DNA from: Trichopria drosophilae
Lineage: Eukaryota; Arthropoda; Insecta; Hymenoptera; Diapriidae
DNA length: 64,000 nucleotides
Direction: 5' to 3'
Assembly (NCBI GenBank): GCA_030407085.1
Contig: CM059582.1
Coordinates: 74,280,001-74,344,000 of the forward strand
The stretch's first letter is position 1. Every line of letters begins with the position of its first letter. The notes beneath the pieces were generated by a model that saw only the letters and a list, made by a program, of their open reading frames with translations, searched no databases and was not told the DNA's origin. This document shows positions 1 to 10,500 of the stretch, in pieces. A program made the translations under genes and the position numbers.

Positions 1-1192
1 GCAATACCATCCATTTATTCAACTCCATCTTTTAAGAAATCCACAAAACATAATTGGAGCTACGTTGCTTAGTTATACCGATAACAGTTTTTAGTTAAAA
101 GAACACAACCCTACCGATCTCGAAGGGTACAAATAAGGAAACTCTAACCGCCCAAACTCGAGCTTCTCTCAAGATAATCCGATCCCACTAAAAAAATGTA
201 AAAGTCGGAAAAGCAGGTTTTCCCCATTCCCAGTGAATAAGCAGGATTCCGCCATTACCAACAAACTTCAAACTATCAAGAAAATCTAAAAATTATACAA
301 TAAAATTATTTTTATTATTTTTATTATTTTTATTCTTAATACATTTTTATTAAAATAATATTTTTCTGAACAATCTTCATAATATTTTTTTGAATAAAAC
401 TTTTCCTTTTTCTAAATTCTACAAGAAACTCTGAAAATGTGCACATGGCCCACGATATTCCGACCCTAGTCATAAAAATATATAAAAAGATTAGATTGTG
501 AAAAATAAACATCCGCTTATACACGGTGGTACTGGAAAAAACCCAACCGACTACCATATGCTTTTCATTATTTTACATTACAAATTCGATAAATAATATT
601 AAGTTTTACCAAGTTGATAAATAAAGTTACAAACAATAATTTTCTCCTTCACCTTTCCCTTTACAACTACTAAAAAAAAAAAACTGTCAAATATTGGTAT
701 AACAAAGCACAATGCTATTTTTATAAATTATTAAATTGTTTAAAAAGAATGACATTTCAATAAAATTAAAATACACTCAACTGTCTTCCTGTAAAATTAG
801 TACAACACTTGAATGAATATTTATAGAAACAAATAATTAAAACTAATAATTAACATTAAAAAGAACAATTAAAAATGTTCACATAAATTAGAAATATATT
901 TTAATAACTTAAAATATATTTCTAACGTCTATACCTAGTATTTTTCACTCGGATAAAACATTTAAGAAAAATTAATATAAATAGTTGATACAAAATTCCT
1001 TTTTTTATTAATAACTTTTGTTAAACTCATGCTACAACTTCCGTTCAAGTTTGTACTAATTATTGTCATCGTATTATAACACATTTTGCGTCAACATAAA
1101 AACCATACATGTCGTAACAATAGTTTATAAGTTTCTTACAAAAATTGTACAATTTTCACGCCATAAAAAAATGTCACCCCACTTTTCCGACT
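1..1192. other. AT-rich intergenic DNA, no gene seen
   Basis: Low-complexity AT-rich sequence with short A and T runs. The only open frame of note is a 73-codon one on the minus strand near 336-557, which has AT-biased composition and no recognisable motif. I see no RNA gene, repeat unit or transposon end here. Confidence 0.6.
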
Positions 1193-1375
1193 CGACTGCA
1201 CTTTTATGACCAAGGCATCGAGTATAAAAAGAGCTCCTTCCAGCACCGCGATCACTCCGCCTGAAACATCTGAAATCGACCTTCCCTAAAAAAAAAAACC
1301 CTTCTTAGCGATTGCAAGCGGTTCGTCCAGCTTCTCGCTTTTTACCAAACCATCTCTTGCCCAAAAAACAAGTTA

Positions 1376-1534
1376 TTCGGTCTGAACGTCCGAATATCTT
1401 TTCCTTTTCCAAATTTATCATATTTCGTGACGAGAGCGACTTGTTCAGCTTCGCACGATTCCTTTTCTGATATTTCCGTCTGAACGTCGGAATATCTTCC
1501 TCATCTCTTCTCCCCTTCGGTCTGAACGTCCGAA
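1376..1534. repeat. Three spaced copies of a near-palindromic 19-mer
   Basis: Copies lie at 1376-1394, 1474-1492 and 1516-1534. The pattern is TTCGGTCTGAACGTCCGAA with one or two changes in the middle copy, and each copy is followed by a TCTTCC- or TCTTTT-like tail. Each can fold on itself (TTCGG / CCGAA). Spacing is about 98 and 42 bases. Confidence 0.6.
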
Positions 1535-1592
1535 GTCTTCCTCGACCAAATCAAGGTAACGGCAAGCTTTTTTTGGTTCCCAATCCGTGTTG

Positions 1593-1742
1593 GGAATTCT
1601 AAGTCTCACGTCGGGTCGCCGCGTAAACCCCGAATTCTAAGTCTGACGTCGGGTCGCCGCGTAAACCCTGAACTCCAAGTCCCGGGTCGGATCGCCGCGT
1701 AAACTTTCGACTCGGAATTTTACGTCGGGTCGCTGCATACAC
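1593..1742. repeat. Tandem repeat, four units of about 39 bp
   Basis: Units begin near 1593, 1631, 1670 and 1708 and share the core CGTCGGGTCGCCGCGTAAAC. The first two are nearly identical and the last is the most diverged. The unit is GC- and CpG-rich in an otherwise AT-rich neighbourhood. Confidence 0.75.
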
Positions 1743-1900
1743 CATTCCTGTTGGGATCGCAATGCCGATTCAAGGAGATCATCAAAGCTCCCTCACGAGG
1801 AATCCACGACTTGAACCCGGCCTACTTTGGAGGAGTTCGTCCAGTCGACACAGTTCAGAGGATTGAGAAACCATCAGCCAACAACAAAAAAAGTGAGTTA

Positions 1901-2498
1901 ATTTTATTAAATCCAAATTAACATATCCTTCCCTGTTTTTTATTGCCCGAAAGGAGACGAGTTGCTACGGCAACAAATTAAAGAATTAATATTTTTTTAT
2001 ATTTTTTTTATCTTTTAATGAGACGAACGTGTTAATCTCTTTTAATATTTTTTTTACACCAAACAAGAGATTAACACCTTAGGGATAATTTTTTTTTATT
2101 AGGGATACTAGCGACTTGAATCGAGATCATTCTTTGGATGAAAACTCGATCAAGCCACGAGCATCAGTAGGGCTGTTAGGAATTAAAATCAACCCTCAAT
2201 TATTATTTGTTTTTTTATATAAAATAGTCATTTTTTGATTAGGTCGGTATTCATTAATATAAGTATAGTTTATTTATCCTTATCTTTTCCTCATCCTTAC
2301 CCCCTACTAACAATAACATTTAGGGTCACTATTTTTATGTGGTGTTCTCGTTTTCAGTCACACAGTTTTCCGGTGTCGACTCCTGACCAGGGATCACAAC
2401 CAGCCGCCGTTGCCGCCCCTCTGATTTTCCTTCATGTACTTCCTTACTTCCTCAAAATAAATAAAATCAGTATGACAATATATTAAAAGTTGTTTGTT
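1901..2498. other. Intergenic DNA with one perfect 12-bp hairpin
   Basis: AT-rich DNA with no supported gene. It contains a perfect inverted repeat, GTGTTAATCTCT at 2029-2040 and AGAGATTAACAC at 2066-2077, with a 25-base loop. A short plus-strand open frame (2235-2486) has no recognisable motif. Confidence 0.5.
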
Positions 2499-2900
2499 TC
2501 ATTTCTCAGACCCTCTTTCCTTAGCGCAGCCACCTCCGTTCACCAGAACCCAGAGTCGACCCTTAAGGTCGACCGCCCTTTCGCGTAAGTATCCAGAGTA
2601 CTCGTAAAAGTACCCCGGGTTCGAGCGTAACATAATAATGAGTTTTCTAGATCCGAGCAAACTGTGAGGGTTAGATAATTTTCTAAGAGTTGTGGCGTAT
2701 TTGCGTAGTTTTTCCTTATGTATCTTACTAAGGTGTACGTTACCCCGCAAAACATTTAGCGCTATTTCGCAGATACGTGTTATCAAATTACGATTCACGT
2801 ATTGTAGCACCGACTGCCTTTGTCGCGCGAAAAGATGGTATAACGCTCTCAATATGTCAGATTCCTTACCGCTGATCGGTATGCGTGTTTTCTTTGCCAT
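2499..2900 (-). CDS. Small basic protein of a Polinton/adintovirus-like relic
   Basis: An open frame of 133 codons starting at ATG 2900. Its core (about residues 38-90) has the pattern ICEIALNVLRGNVxLSxxHK followed by KLRKYATTLRKLS. This recalls the small, lysine/arginine-rich proteins that I associate with type-B DNA polymerase genes in arthropod Polinton/adintovirus-like elements. Function is unknown; the basic composition would fit nucleic-acid binding, which is inference. It lies just downstream, in the same orientation, of the polymerase relic at 3010-3602, which supports a common origin. The usual C-terminal GGFL-type ending is not evident, so the end may be altered. The frame is intact, but neighbours are broken, so it is probably not functional. 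Confidence 0.5.
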   Translation of the reverse strand: MAKKTRIPISGKESDILRALYHLFARQRQSVLQYVNRNLITRICEIALNVLRGNVHLSKIHKEKLRKYATTLRKLSNPHSLLGSRKLIIMLRSNPGYFYEYSGYLRERAVDLKGRLWVLVNGGGCAKERGSEK

Positions 2901-3009
2901 TACTCGTGAATTGGATTATGTGTTGTACAACCTTTTATTTATTTTTTTTGCACGTAAACATAGTGATAATCGTCGTACGGAAAAATACAGGTACATTGTC
3001 GGGTGTAGA

Positions 3010-3602
3010 CTATTTTAAATCAAGAAGAATGTATCCGTGTGGTTGGGATGTAGCATCAAAGTAGCACTCTTGGACGAATCGTGTATTTTCCGGACATATC
3101 AGTCGTGCTAAATGGCCAATTTGAGCCTTATCACGCGGATTTTTAAAAACAACAATATCATTTGCATTAAGAGATATATGCCGTTGGCCTTTACCCTGAT
3201 GAAATAAATTTTGCGTGAAAAATTCATCGATATACTCTGCAAAAAGACCGCCTTGTTGAGTATGTGGTTCATACCGAGTGGTTTCATATTCCCAAATTTC
3301 GTATATTTTTAGATTAGTGTATCCTAGATCAACGGCTTTCACAATTTCATCTGAAATCCATGTACCTGTCAAAGTACGATCATCTCTGTTTTCATGCGGA
3401 CAATCATATTGGAATAGCTGTTCGGCACATGTACGACATAATGGAAACATCAGTTTTCCGTGCATTTTTACCGGTAACACCGGGTGGTACAAATCTTGGG
3501 GTGGTAGAATATTGCACATAACTAGGCCATCCACTTTACGCACATCGTTATTATTACCAACAACTTTTTTACATTCTTCGAGACCAATATATAATTTCGG
3601 AT
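3010..3602 (-). pseudogene. Polinton-like type-B DNA polymerase relic, downstream part, chimeric
   Basis: Reading from 3602 downward, the frame gives YPKLYIGLEEC then RKVDGLVMCNILPP and LYHPVLPVKMHGKLMFPLC, a stretch typical of protein-primed family-B polymerases of Polinton/Maverick-like elements. It continues to a GGLFAEYIDEFF segment and then switches abruptly to VVFKNPRDKAQIGHLARL, a pattern I know from a separate small ORF found beside such polymerases. About 200 residues of polymerase palm (including the DTD region) expected between them are absent, so this looks like a deletion fusion. The upstream half of the same gene continues at 14805 after the Gypsy insertion: four bases, GGAT, are duplicated at 3599-3602 and 14801-14804, and the reading frame resumes across the join. 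Confidence 0.65.
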
Positions 3603-4226
3603 TGTAACTTACCAGGTAAGTAAAGAATCGACTCGAGAGGTAGGTAGGTATAAAATAATCTTTATTTTATTGAATAATATGATATTACAATTCTTTAATC
3701 ACTTCTATCGTAGAAGTGACCTTAACTTAACTTAATATGCTATATCTCTATATATATTTATTCGCAAAAGGCCGAATGCGCCTGTACACATGCAATGTGC
3801 TTGCTCGCGGTTCTGCACCGTGCTCGCTGCGCCTGTACGCTACTAACTTAATTACTCTGTCTGAATATAAAAGTTATACCGAGTGCAATTATTTATTGCG
3901 AACACAAAAAAAGGTCAATCGAGAAGTTTGAGTCTTTGGTGTTTTTTAAATACAATGACACCACAGATTCACACTTAAATCTGTGGGCATTAGAAATTTA
4001 ATTTGTTACGGTCGCTTAGTGTAAGAACACAAGCCGCCGAACAACAGTCGATCGTAGCGATGCTTATTATAGAAGCGCGCTGCGACGACTGGATACCGGA
4101 TCGTCGGTGAGGCCCTCTCTTTATAGGCAAGTGGGGGTACGCTTGTGTGCGTACTTCACATGTAATGCAAATGTGTAGGTGTGACAACGTACTAACTTTG
4201 TATTTTCGCCGTCGTTGTCAGTTACA
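3603..4226 (-). repeat. LTR of Gypsy element A (3' LTR in element orientation)
   Basis: Intact copy, TGTAAC...GTTACA. It matches 6716-6872 followed by 14334-14800. It serves as reference for locating the BEL insertion point, which falls in the motif ATATATTTATTCGC at about 3750-3763. Confidence 0.9.
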
Positions 4227-4238
4227 ATGCCCCCTTCC
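4227..4238 (-). other. Polypurine tract of Gypsy element A
   Basis: On the minus strand GGAAGGGGGCAT abuts the LTR start TGTAAC, the position and composition expected for the plus-strand primer. Confidence 0.6.
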
Positions 4239-4437
4239 AGGAAAATGAGCGATTTGTCTCGATTTCCGACTGCGACATGACCACCCAAACTAGACAACGA
4301 TACTAATACCACAATGTTGTGAATGTGAGATTAAAATTACGCGTTTGATTATCTTAATTTCATGCATTTTCTATGATTTCTAACAAAAAAACATTTTTAA
4401 TTTGTATCAATCTAAAATAATTCTAGAATTAACTATT

Positions 4438-6416
4438 TTAGACCGGGTTTTCTCTCGAAATCTTCTCTCTTTTTCTTAATCGTTTATCAAAAATCTCGTG
4501 AAATTTCAAAAGTACTTTAACCGGGTGTACTTTTTTAACTTTATTTATCGATTCAAGCTCTTGCAACCGGATATTTTCGTTTGATATTTCATTATTTCCT
4601 ATTTTCTGTTTGTGTTTCTCTGGTGAATTTAACTTTTCTTCAATATGTTGAACGTTATTAACACAAACTTGCTCCAATTCATCTTTATTAATCGTATTTT
4701 GAGAAATATGTAAGGTTGTTTCTTTAAGATTATCCTTATCCTTTAATCTTATGGTTTTATTTCCTATATCTATTTTTGCATTTAATTCCTGTTGGGCATT
4801 TATTCCGAAAATACAATGTCGTATTAGCCGTGGAATTACCACAAATATCAAATCTGTTTGTAGATTTCCTATTTCTGTATGTGCGAGAATTTGTAATTTT
4901 ATATTGGTGGATTTGTTTCCAGTAGCGCTGACTATCCGTTGACCGATGACTGGTAATGTTGGACACAATCCTAATTCTTTTTTGTGAGTATTGTAGAACT
5001 CTTCTTAAATACATGTTACGTCGCTACCCGTGTCCCACAATGCATTTACTCGTATTCCTTCTATTATTATTTGTGTTTCAGGACGTTTTATTGTGACCGG
5101 TTGAGTCGGGTTTTCCTCCTCTTCTGTCAAACATTCCCGCGGATTATCAAAAACAGACATAATTCGAATGGTTTCGATACTACGTTTGCTGCAACTTCCT
5201 AGTTCATCTTCATTTTCCTGGCTTTTACCTTCTTTATGCCCTACTTCATTTAATTTTCGTTTATGTCTATCTATATTTTCATCAACATCTATCATGTTGA
5301 CATTATATTTATTTGTTTCCATTTTCAATGCACTTCCTTGTGCCCGCCAGTTTTGTTACGGTTTTTCTCTAGAAAAATCATTTTCTGATCTTCTTTGGTT
5401 ATATGCTTGATATGATCGTTTCCCTACATCTTCATTATGGAAATTTGGATGTTGATCTTTTCTTTTATCAGTTTCCTGATATTTCTCATATTGCATCCCG
5501 ATTTTCTGTTTAGGACCATTCAAAGGGCCCATATCATCATACCTCTATAGAATTTCTAATAACTCATCATAATCCCTTATATCTCGGTTTATGATTGCAT
5601 TTCGTATATCTTGCTCAAAGTGTCTTGAGATAAGAGATATCAATTCTCTCGTACTTAATAACATGTTGGTTTCCTTAATGTTATTACACAGATCTATTGC
5701 GTATTCAACTCTGCTTGAATTTTGCTGAGATCTGAAACATCCAAATTCGATTTGTTTCTTTAATTGATATTGTGACTCTTCGTTCTAATATCTTTTCCTA
5801 AATCTTTTTTCAAAATCTTCTAAACCATTTACATCTGTTTCTATGAAATAGCACCAATCTAATGCTGCTCCTTTTAAGATTTGGTACATTAGTGATTTAA
5901 ATTCTGCTGCTTTAATCTTTGTAACTATACAATAGTTTTGTAAAGCTTGTAAAAATGTTAAAGGTTTCTCGGTTTTATTTCCTGACAATATTGGCGGATT
6001 AAGCCTAATTTTTGGTGCACTCAGTGCTTCTGTTTCCAGGGACAACCTTCTAGTATACCTGTTTTCCATCTGTGACTGATTTTCCTCAATCGTATTGTTT
6101 AAATATTTTATCTGGTGCTCCAATTTCTTTATAGCATTCTGCAGATCCGAAGAAGCTAACATTTCGGGCATGTCCCCGATCATTACAACGGGTTCCTTCA
6201 TTATTTGTCTGATCTATTGATCATGCTCCTTAACATCATCTTCCAATTGTTGTACCTGATCCAGAATAATACTTATTCCTGGAGAGGCCGATTGCGATTC
6301 TGTCCGTCAAACATATCTATGTCTTCTAAATCTTCTGATTCGCGTTCCCCGCGGACCTCTTGTGAGCGACTCCGGCGAGTTTGTGTACGAACTCCTGCTC
6401 GTCTACCACGCGGCAT
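4438..6416 (-). pseudogene. Gag-protease pseudogene of Gypsy element A
   Basis: Translation starts near ATG 6416 (MPRGRRAGVRTQ...), with a frameshift and stop before 6201. The body runs in one frame from 6201 to 4438 with in-frame stops near 5785 (TAG), 5550 (TAG), 5354 (TAA) and 5005 (TAA). The segment 6201-5785 has a coiled-coil-like start (LQNAIKKLEHQIKYLNN) and then a Gag core (LILKGAALDWCYF-like). An aspartic protease active site, ALWDTGSDVTCI, sits at the end of 5328-5005, and 4968-4438 continues the retropepsin fold (IFGINAQQELNA). The frame then ends at KFHEIFDKRLRKRE, a stretch that in intact relatives lies just before RT. Pol is therefore truncated immediately upstream of RT. The retention of Gag and protease suggests dependence on a partner element. 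Confidence 0.75.
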
Positions 6417-6691
6417 TTTAATAATTAAGGTTAATACTCAGGGTTACTCCAAATAAACCAATACTTTTTGTAATTATTTTTTCAAAAACAATTCATTTAT
6501 TGTTCTTTCTTTTCATTATTGTCTCCGCACGATTGGGGAGGTAAATTCATTACGAATTCTTCTAAATCAAAGCTATTCTGCCTCACTGTATATAATCCAG
6601 CAAATATTTTTTCGCCTGGCTTAACTAACGGTTGCCATTTTCCGTTGGCATCTTTTTCCATATTGGAAAGATATACTTTAACCTTCCTCTC

Positions 6692-6713
6692 TCGAGTCCT
6701 CTCACGGTCGCCA
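6692..6713 (-). other. Primer-binding site of Gypsy element A, probably tRNA-Arg
   Basis: Two bases from the LTR. The plus strand reads TCGAGTCCTCTCACGGTCGC plus CA, which looks like a tRNA 3' end (T-loop/T-stem, acceptor stem CACGGTC, discriminator G, CCA). An acceptor partner GACCGTG fits some arthropod tRNA-Arg; the isoacceptor is inferred. Confidence 0.6.
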
Positions 6714-6715
6714 AT

Positions 6716-6872
6716 TGTAACTTACCAGGTAAGTAAAGAATCGACTCGAGAGGTAGGTAGGTATAAAATAATCTTTATTTTATTAAATAATATAATATTA
6801 CAATTCTTTAATCACTTCTATCGTAGAAGTGACCTTAACTTAACTTAATATGCTATATCTCTATATATATTT
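6716..6872 (-). repeat. 5' LTR of Gypsy element A, left fragment
   Basis: Matches 3603-3759. It stops where the BEL element begins; the remainder resumes at 14334. Confidence 0.9.
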
Positions 6873-6903
6873 TGTTTGTTAATGGACGTGTGCCCAATCT
6901 TAG

Positions 6904-7536
6904 TGCACCGCGACCTTCAACTGCGTGGTCCCAGAATCCGTTGGTCCAGCACTGAGCAAAGGTTGGAGCTTGGAAAATGCGGGTGGAAATGAATATTAGC
7001 AGATCAATCCAAAACACTGTATATTTCGATTGCACTATACATTTAAGCGCGAACGACACTGTTCGGAGCGCGTGGCGGGAGATGACGGTCCACCGGTGTT
7101 TCGGACGAATTATTCCTTAAAATATTGAAATTACAGACTGCAAAGGTAAATTTGCGGAGATCTTACGAGATCTGCTACGCGGATGCGGCGGAAAAGCGGT
7201 TCAGATGTACAGATGTCGGCGCGGGCAAAATCGTATACTCCGATTTGGAGAACAGGTGTTCTCGCGGAGACGACCTTATCGAATCTTGCCGTCTTCCCGG
7301 AAAAGCGATTCCGAGAAAACCGCAGCGACGGAATTGGAATTCGTATAGTGAGAATTCCTTAAAAACAATTTAAAGGGCCAGTAGGAGCGAGATTCAAAAT
7401 GCGATAAGCGCTTATCTATAATAGCAAGCGCGGTGACGGTACCGGCGCTGTTGAGTGTGCGCGTGAGCCAACAGATGGCGTTACGATGTCGCTTTCGAAG
7501 CGAAACGACGACGGTAGTTTCGGACATAGCGCAACA
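6904..7536 (-). repeat. 3' LTR of the BEL/Pao element
   Basis: Matches 13690-14328 with scattered substitutions and lacks the 6-bp TTTAAT present near 14160. The ends are TG...CA on both strands. Confidence 0.88.
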
Positions 7537-7552
7537 TTACCGCCCGCCTTGC
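7537..7552 (-). other. Polypurine tract of the BEL/Pao element
   Basis: Minus strand AAGGCGGGCGGTAA directly precedes the 3' LTR start TGTTGCGC. Confidence 0.55.
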
Positions 7553-7598
7553 GACGTTTGGGTCGCAATATAATACTAAACATATCTAAAACTTAAGA

Positions 7599-10500
7599 CT
7601 AAAGTGTTGTGAGACACGACTCAGGCTCCAGGTCAACCGGAAGCAATGCCAGTTTCACGAGAGGTCGTTGAAACGTTTTGGTCGCCGTGCGAACCGTTAC
7701 CGCTCGGACCTGACCATCATGACCCGGATGGCATTTCACAACGCGAGCCATCTTCCATTTCGAGGGAGGAAGCTGTGTGTCTCTCACAAGCACTAATTGA
7801 CCGCACTTAATATTAGGCGTACGAGTGAGCCACTTGGAGCGGTGCTGGCATGATAGTATATAGTCTCGGGACCAGTCGTGCCAGAAACGCTCCAATGTTT
7901 GTTGGAGAATTTTTCAACGCGTATGCAGTCGTTGCGAATACTTTACACTAATCGAGATCGGGTGCGCCATCAGGGGGCCGCCGACAAGGAAATGCCCTGG
8001 TGTTAAGGCGTCGAGGCTTTCGACGTCGTCGGTAAGCGGAGCTAGGGGGCGAGAATTTAAACATGCTTCGATTTTGCAAAGCAAGGTGTTCAACTCCTCG
8101 TAAGTAGGCGTTTGGGATCCAAGCACTCGCTTGAGATGTCGCTTCATCGCCTTCACCCCGGCCTCCCACAGCCCACCGAAGTGAGGAGCTGCGGGCGGGA
8201 TGAAGTGCCAATCGACGCCATGTTCAGCGGCGTGTGCCTGGAACTCGTCGCTTCTAATCGCGGCGCGATACGCAGATTGCAGCTCCCTATCGGCGCCCTG
8301 AAAATTAGGACCACAATCGCTGAACATTTTACTTGGTAAACCGCGACGCGAGTAAAATCGTTCAAATGCCGCGATGAACGCATCTGTGGAGTACGCGCAT
8401 ACTGTTTCCAAATGTATAGCTCATGACGCCATACATATAAAAACAGCGACGTAAACAAGCATTGATTTATGCCCGCGACCGCCCGCCAAGCGCATATTAA
8501 AGGGGACAGCGTAATCTACGCCGCATTCTTCAAACGCGCGAGAGGGTCGCGTAACGCGGGCCGGCGGCAGAGAACCCATCACCTGCGAGGGCACCCTGGC
8601 GGCGAATCGAACGCAGGAGAGGCAGCGAGCAACCACTGAGCGGACCGTTTTACGTGCGTGCAGGATCCACACCTGATCGCGTACTGTGCTTAGCGTCAGC
8701 ATGATGCTTCCATGAAGGCACCTCATGTGCGCTTGTTCGATGAGCAAGCGGGACACATGACCTGACGGTAAGATCACGGGGAATTTCTGAGAGAATTTAA
8801 AGTTCGTGTGTGACAGCCGTCCTCCTACGCGTAACAATCCGCTCGCGTCGAGAAACGGGTTGAGTCTTTTGAGGCGGCTTGCTTTGGGAAGTCGTTGTCC
8901 TATATCTAACCTGCGGGTTCCATCTGATGATGGTTGATTACGAGAAATCAATAGTATCTCGTCTTTGAAAGATGAAGACTGGAGAAGTGAGAAAACGCGA
9001 TGCTTGACGCGTTCCAACTGCTTGGCGAGAGAGCAGTTTCTCATTTCATGATTCCAATTTTTTGACAATAATAATACATATCTAATCGTTTTGCATAGTT
9101 TCGTCCAGCTGGAGAATCTATTAAGGAGGTCGTCGACAGCGCATTCGGCCGTCGGCTTACTATTTGCGTGGAAAACTTCGACCTTCCGTTCCAGCGGTGC
9201 ATCAGGGTTAATTGATGGAGAGAGCGTTGGCCATTCTGCCTCTGGCTGTTGCAACCAGGAGGGGCCGCGCCACAAAATTTTTGAAGAAAGCAGTTCGCCG
9301 ACTGATACGCCTCGCGACGCTAAGTCGGCAGGGTTATCCGCACTACACACATGACGCCAAGGGGCATCGAGTGATGTGTGAATTTCGGATACTCGGTTGG
9401 CTACGAAAGTTTTCCACTGGGATGGAGAATTTTGCAGCCAGGCGAGGACGATTGTCGCATCAGTCCAACACGTTACAGGGCACTGGGCGAATGCAGGCGC
9501 GGCTCGAATTTGAGACAGGAGTCGAGCTAGCAGCACGGCTCCGCTGAGCTCTAAGCGGGGTATCGAAAGCGTTTTCAGGGGCGCTACTCGAGTTTTTGCC
9601 GTAAGCAACGCAGTTTGAATATTTTCATGGCTGTCGACGCACCGAACGTAAACCGCTGCTGCGTACGCCTTCTCGGATGCGTCCGAAAAGCCGTGCAGTT
9701 CGTAGCGAACGGAAGGTGACATTCCCAGCCATCGAGGTATGCTGAGTTGCTTTAGTAGAGGCAGACTCTCATAAAAGGTGACCCAGGAGGAAGTTAGTTC
9801 CGGCGTAAGTGGAGTGTCCCAATCGGCAGCATTCTGTCACAAGCGTTGCATGAAAATGTTCGCGATTATGATGATTGGGGCGATCCATCCCAACGGGTCA
9901 AACATACGCGCGATTTGTGAAAGCACCGCTCGTTTTGTCCATTCAGTGGGCGGCGAGAAATTAAAATAATAGCTGTACGCGTCGGATGCAGGATGCCACG
10001 TTATGCCTAATACTGTGACACTTTCGTCGTCTTGCAAAGTTTTAGTGCACGAAAGGCCGTGGTCATCTTCGTCTATATCCTGAAGTAGGCTCGCGGAGTT
10101 ACTTATCCACTTGCGTAACCGAAAGTGTGCGGTAGCAAGTAAGTTAATCAGCTGATCGCGTGTCTCTCTTAACTTATCTTCAGTGTCGGCGCCGAGAAGC
10201 GCATCATCGACGAAGAAGTTCGTTAAGAGAGCCTGTTTTCCGAGAGGAAAACGTGCTCCTTCGTCTTCGGCTAGTTGCCGAAGGACGCGAAGAGCCAAAT
10301 ATGGCGCGCTTGCAGTCCCATAGGTGACTGTGAGGAGTTCTAATTCAGAAATTTGATCCGTTGGCGACCGACGCCATAAAATGTGTTGTAAGTGCAAATC
10401 GCGGTTATCGACGAGAATTTGTCGATACATTTTAGCAATGTCGGCCGCATAGACATATCTATGCGTCCGCCATTGCGTATGTAACGTCGGAAGATCTGCC

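Larger units (their letters stand above)
1193..1900 (+). promoter_or_regulatory. GC-richer TATA-containing island, possible promoter/leader or solo LTR
   Basis: Composition changes sharply from the flanking AT-rich DNA. A TATA box (TATAAAAAG, 1223-1231) is followed about 30 bases later by a pyrimidine-rich possible start region. Downstream lie three copies of a near-palindromic 19-mer (1376-1534) and four copies of a unit of about 39 bp (1593-1742). A core promoter followed by a repeat-rich untranslated stretch resembles the R/U5 and leader of an LTR element or a long 5' UTR. I could not find a second LTR copy, a primer-binding site or an ORF that it serves, so the identity is open. Confidence 0.3.

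Noticed and set aside
7125..7373. 82-codon plus-strand frame, repeated almost identically at 13911-14159
   Set aside because: The duplication is explained by the two BEL LTRs. The frame is antisense to the element and has no motif.
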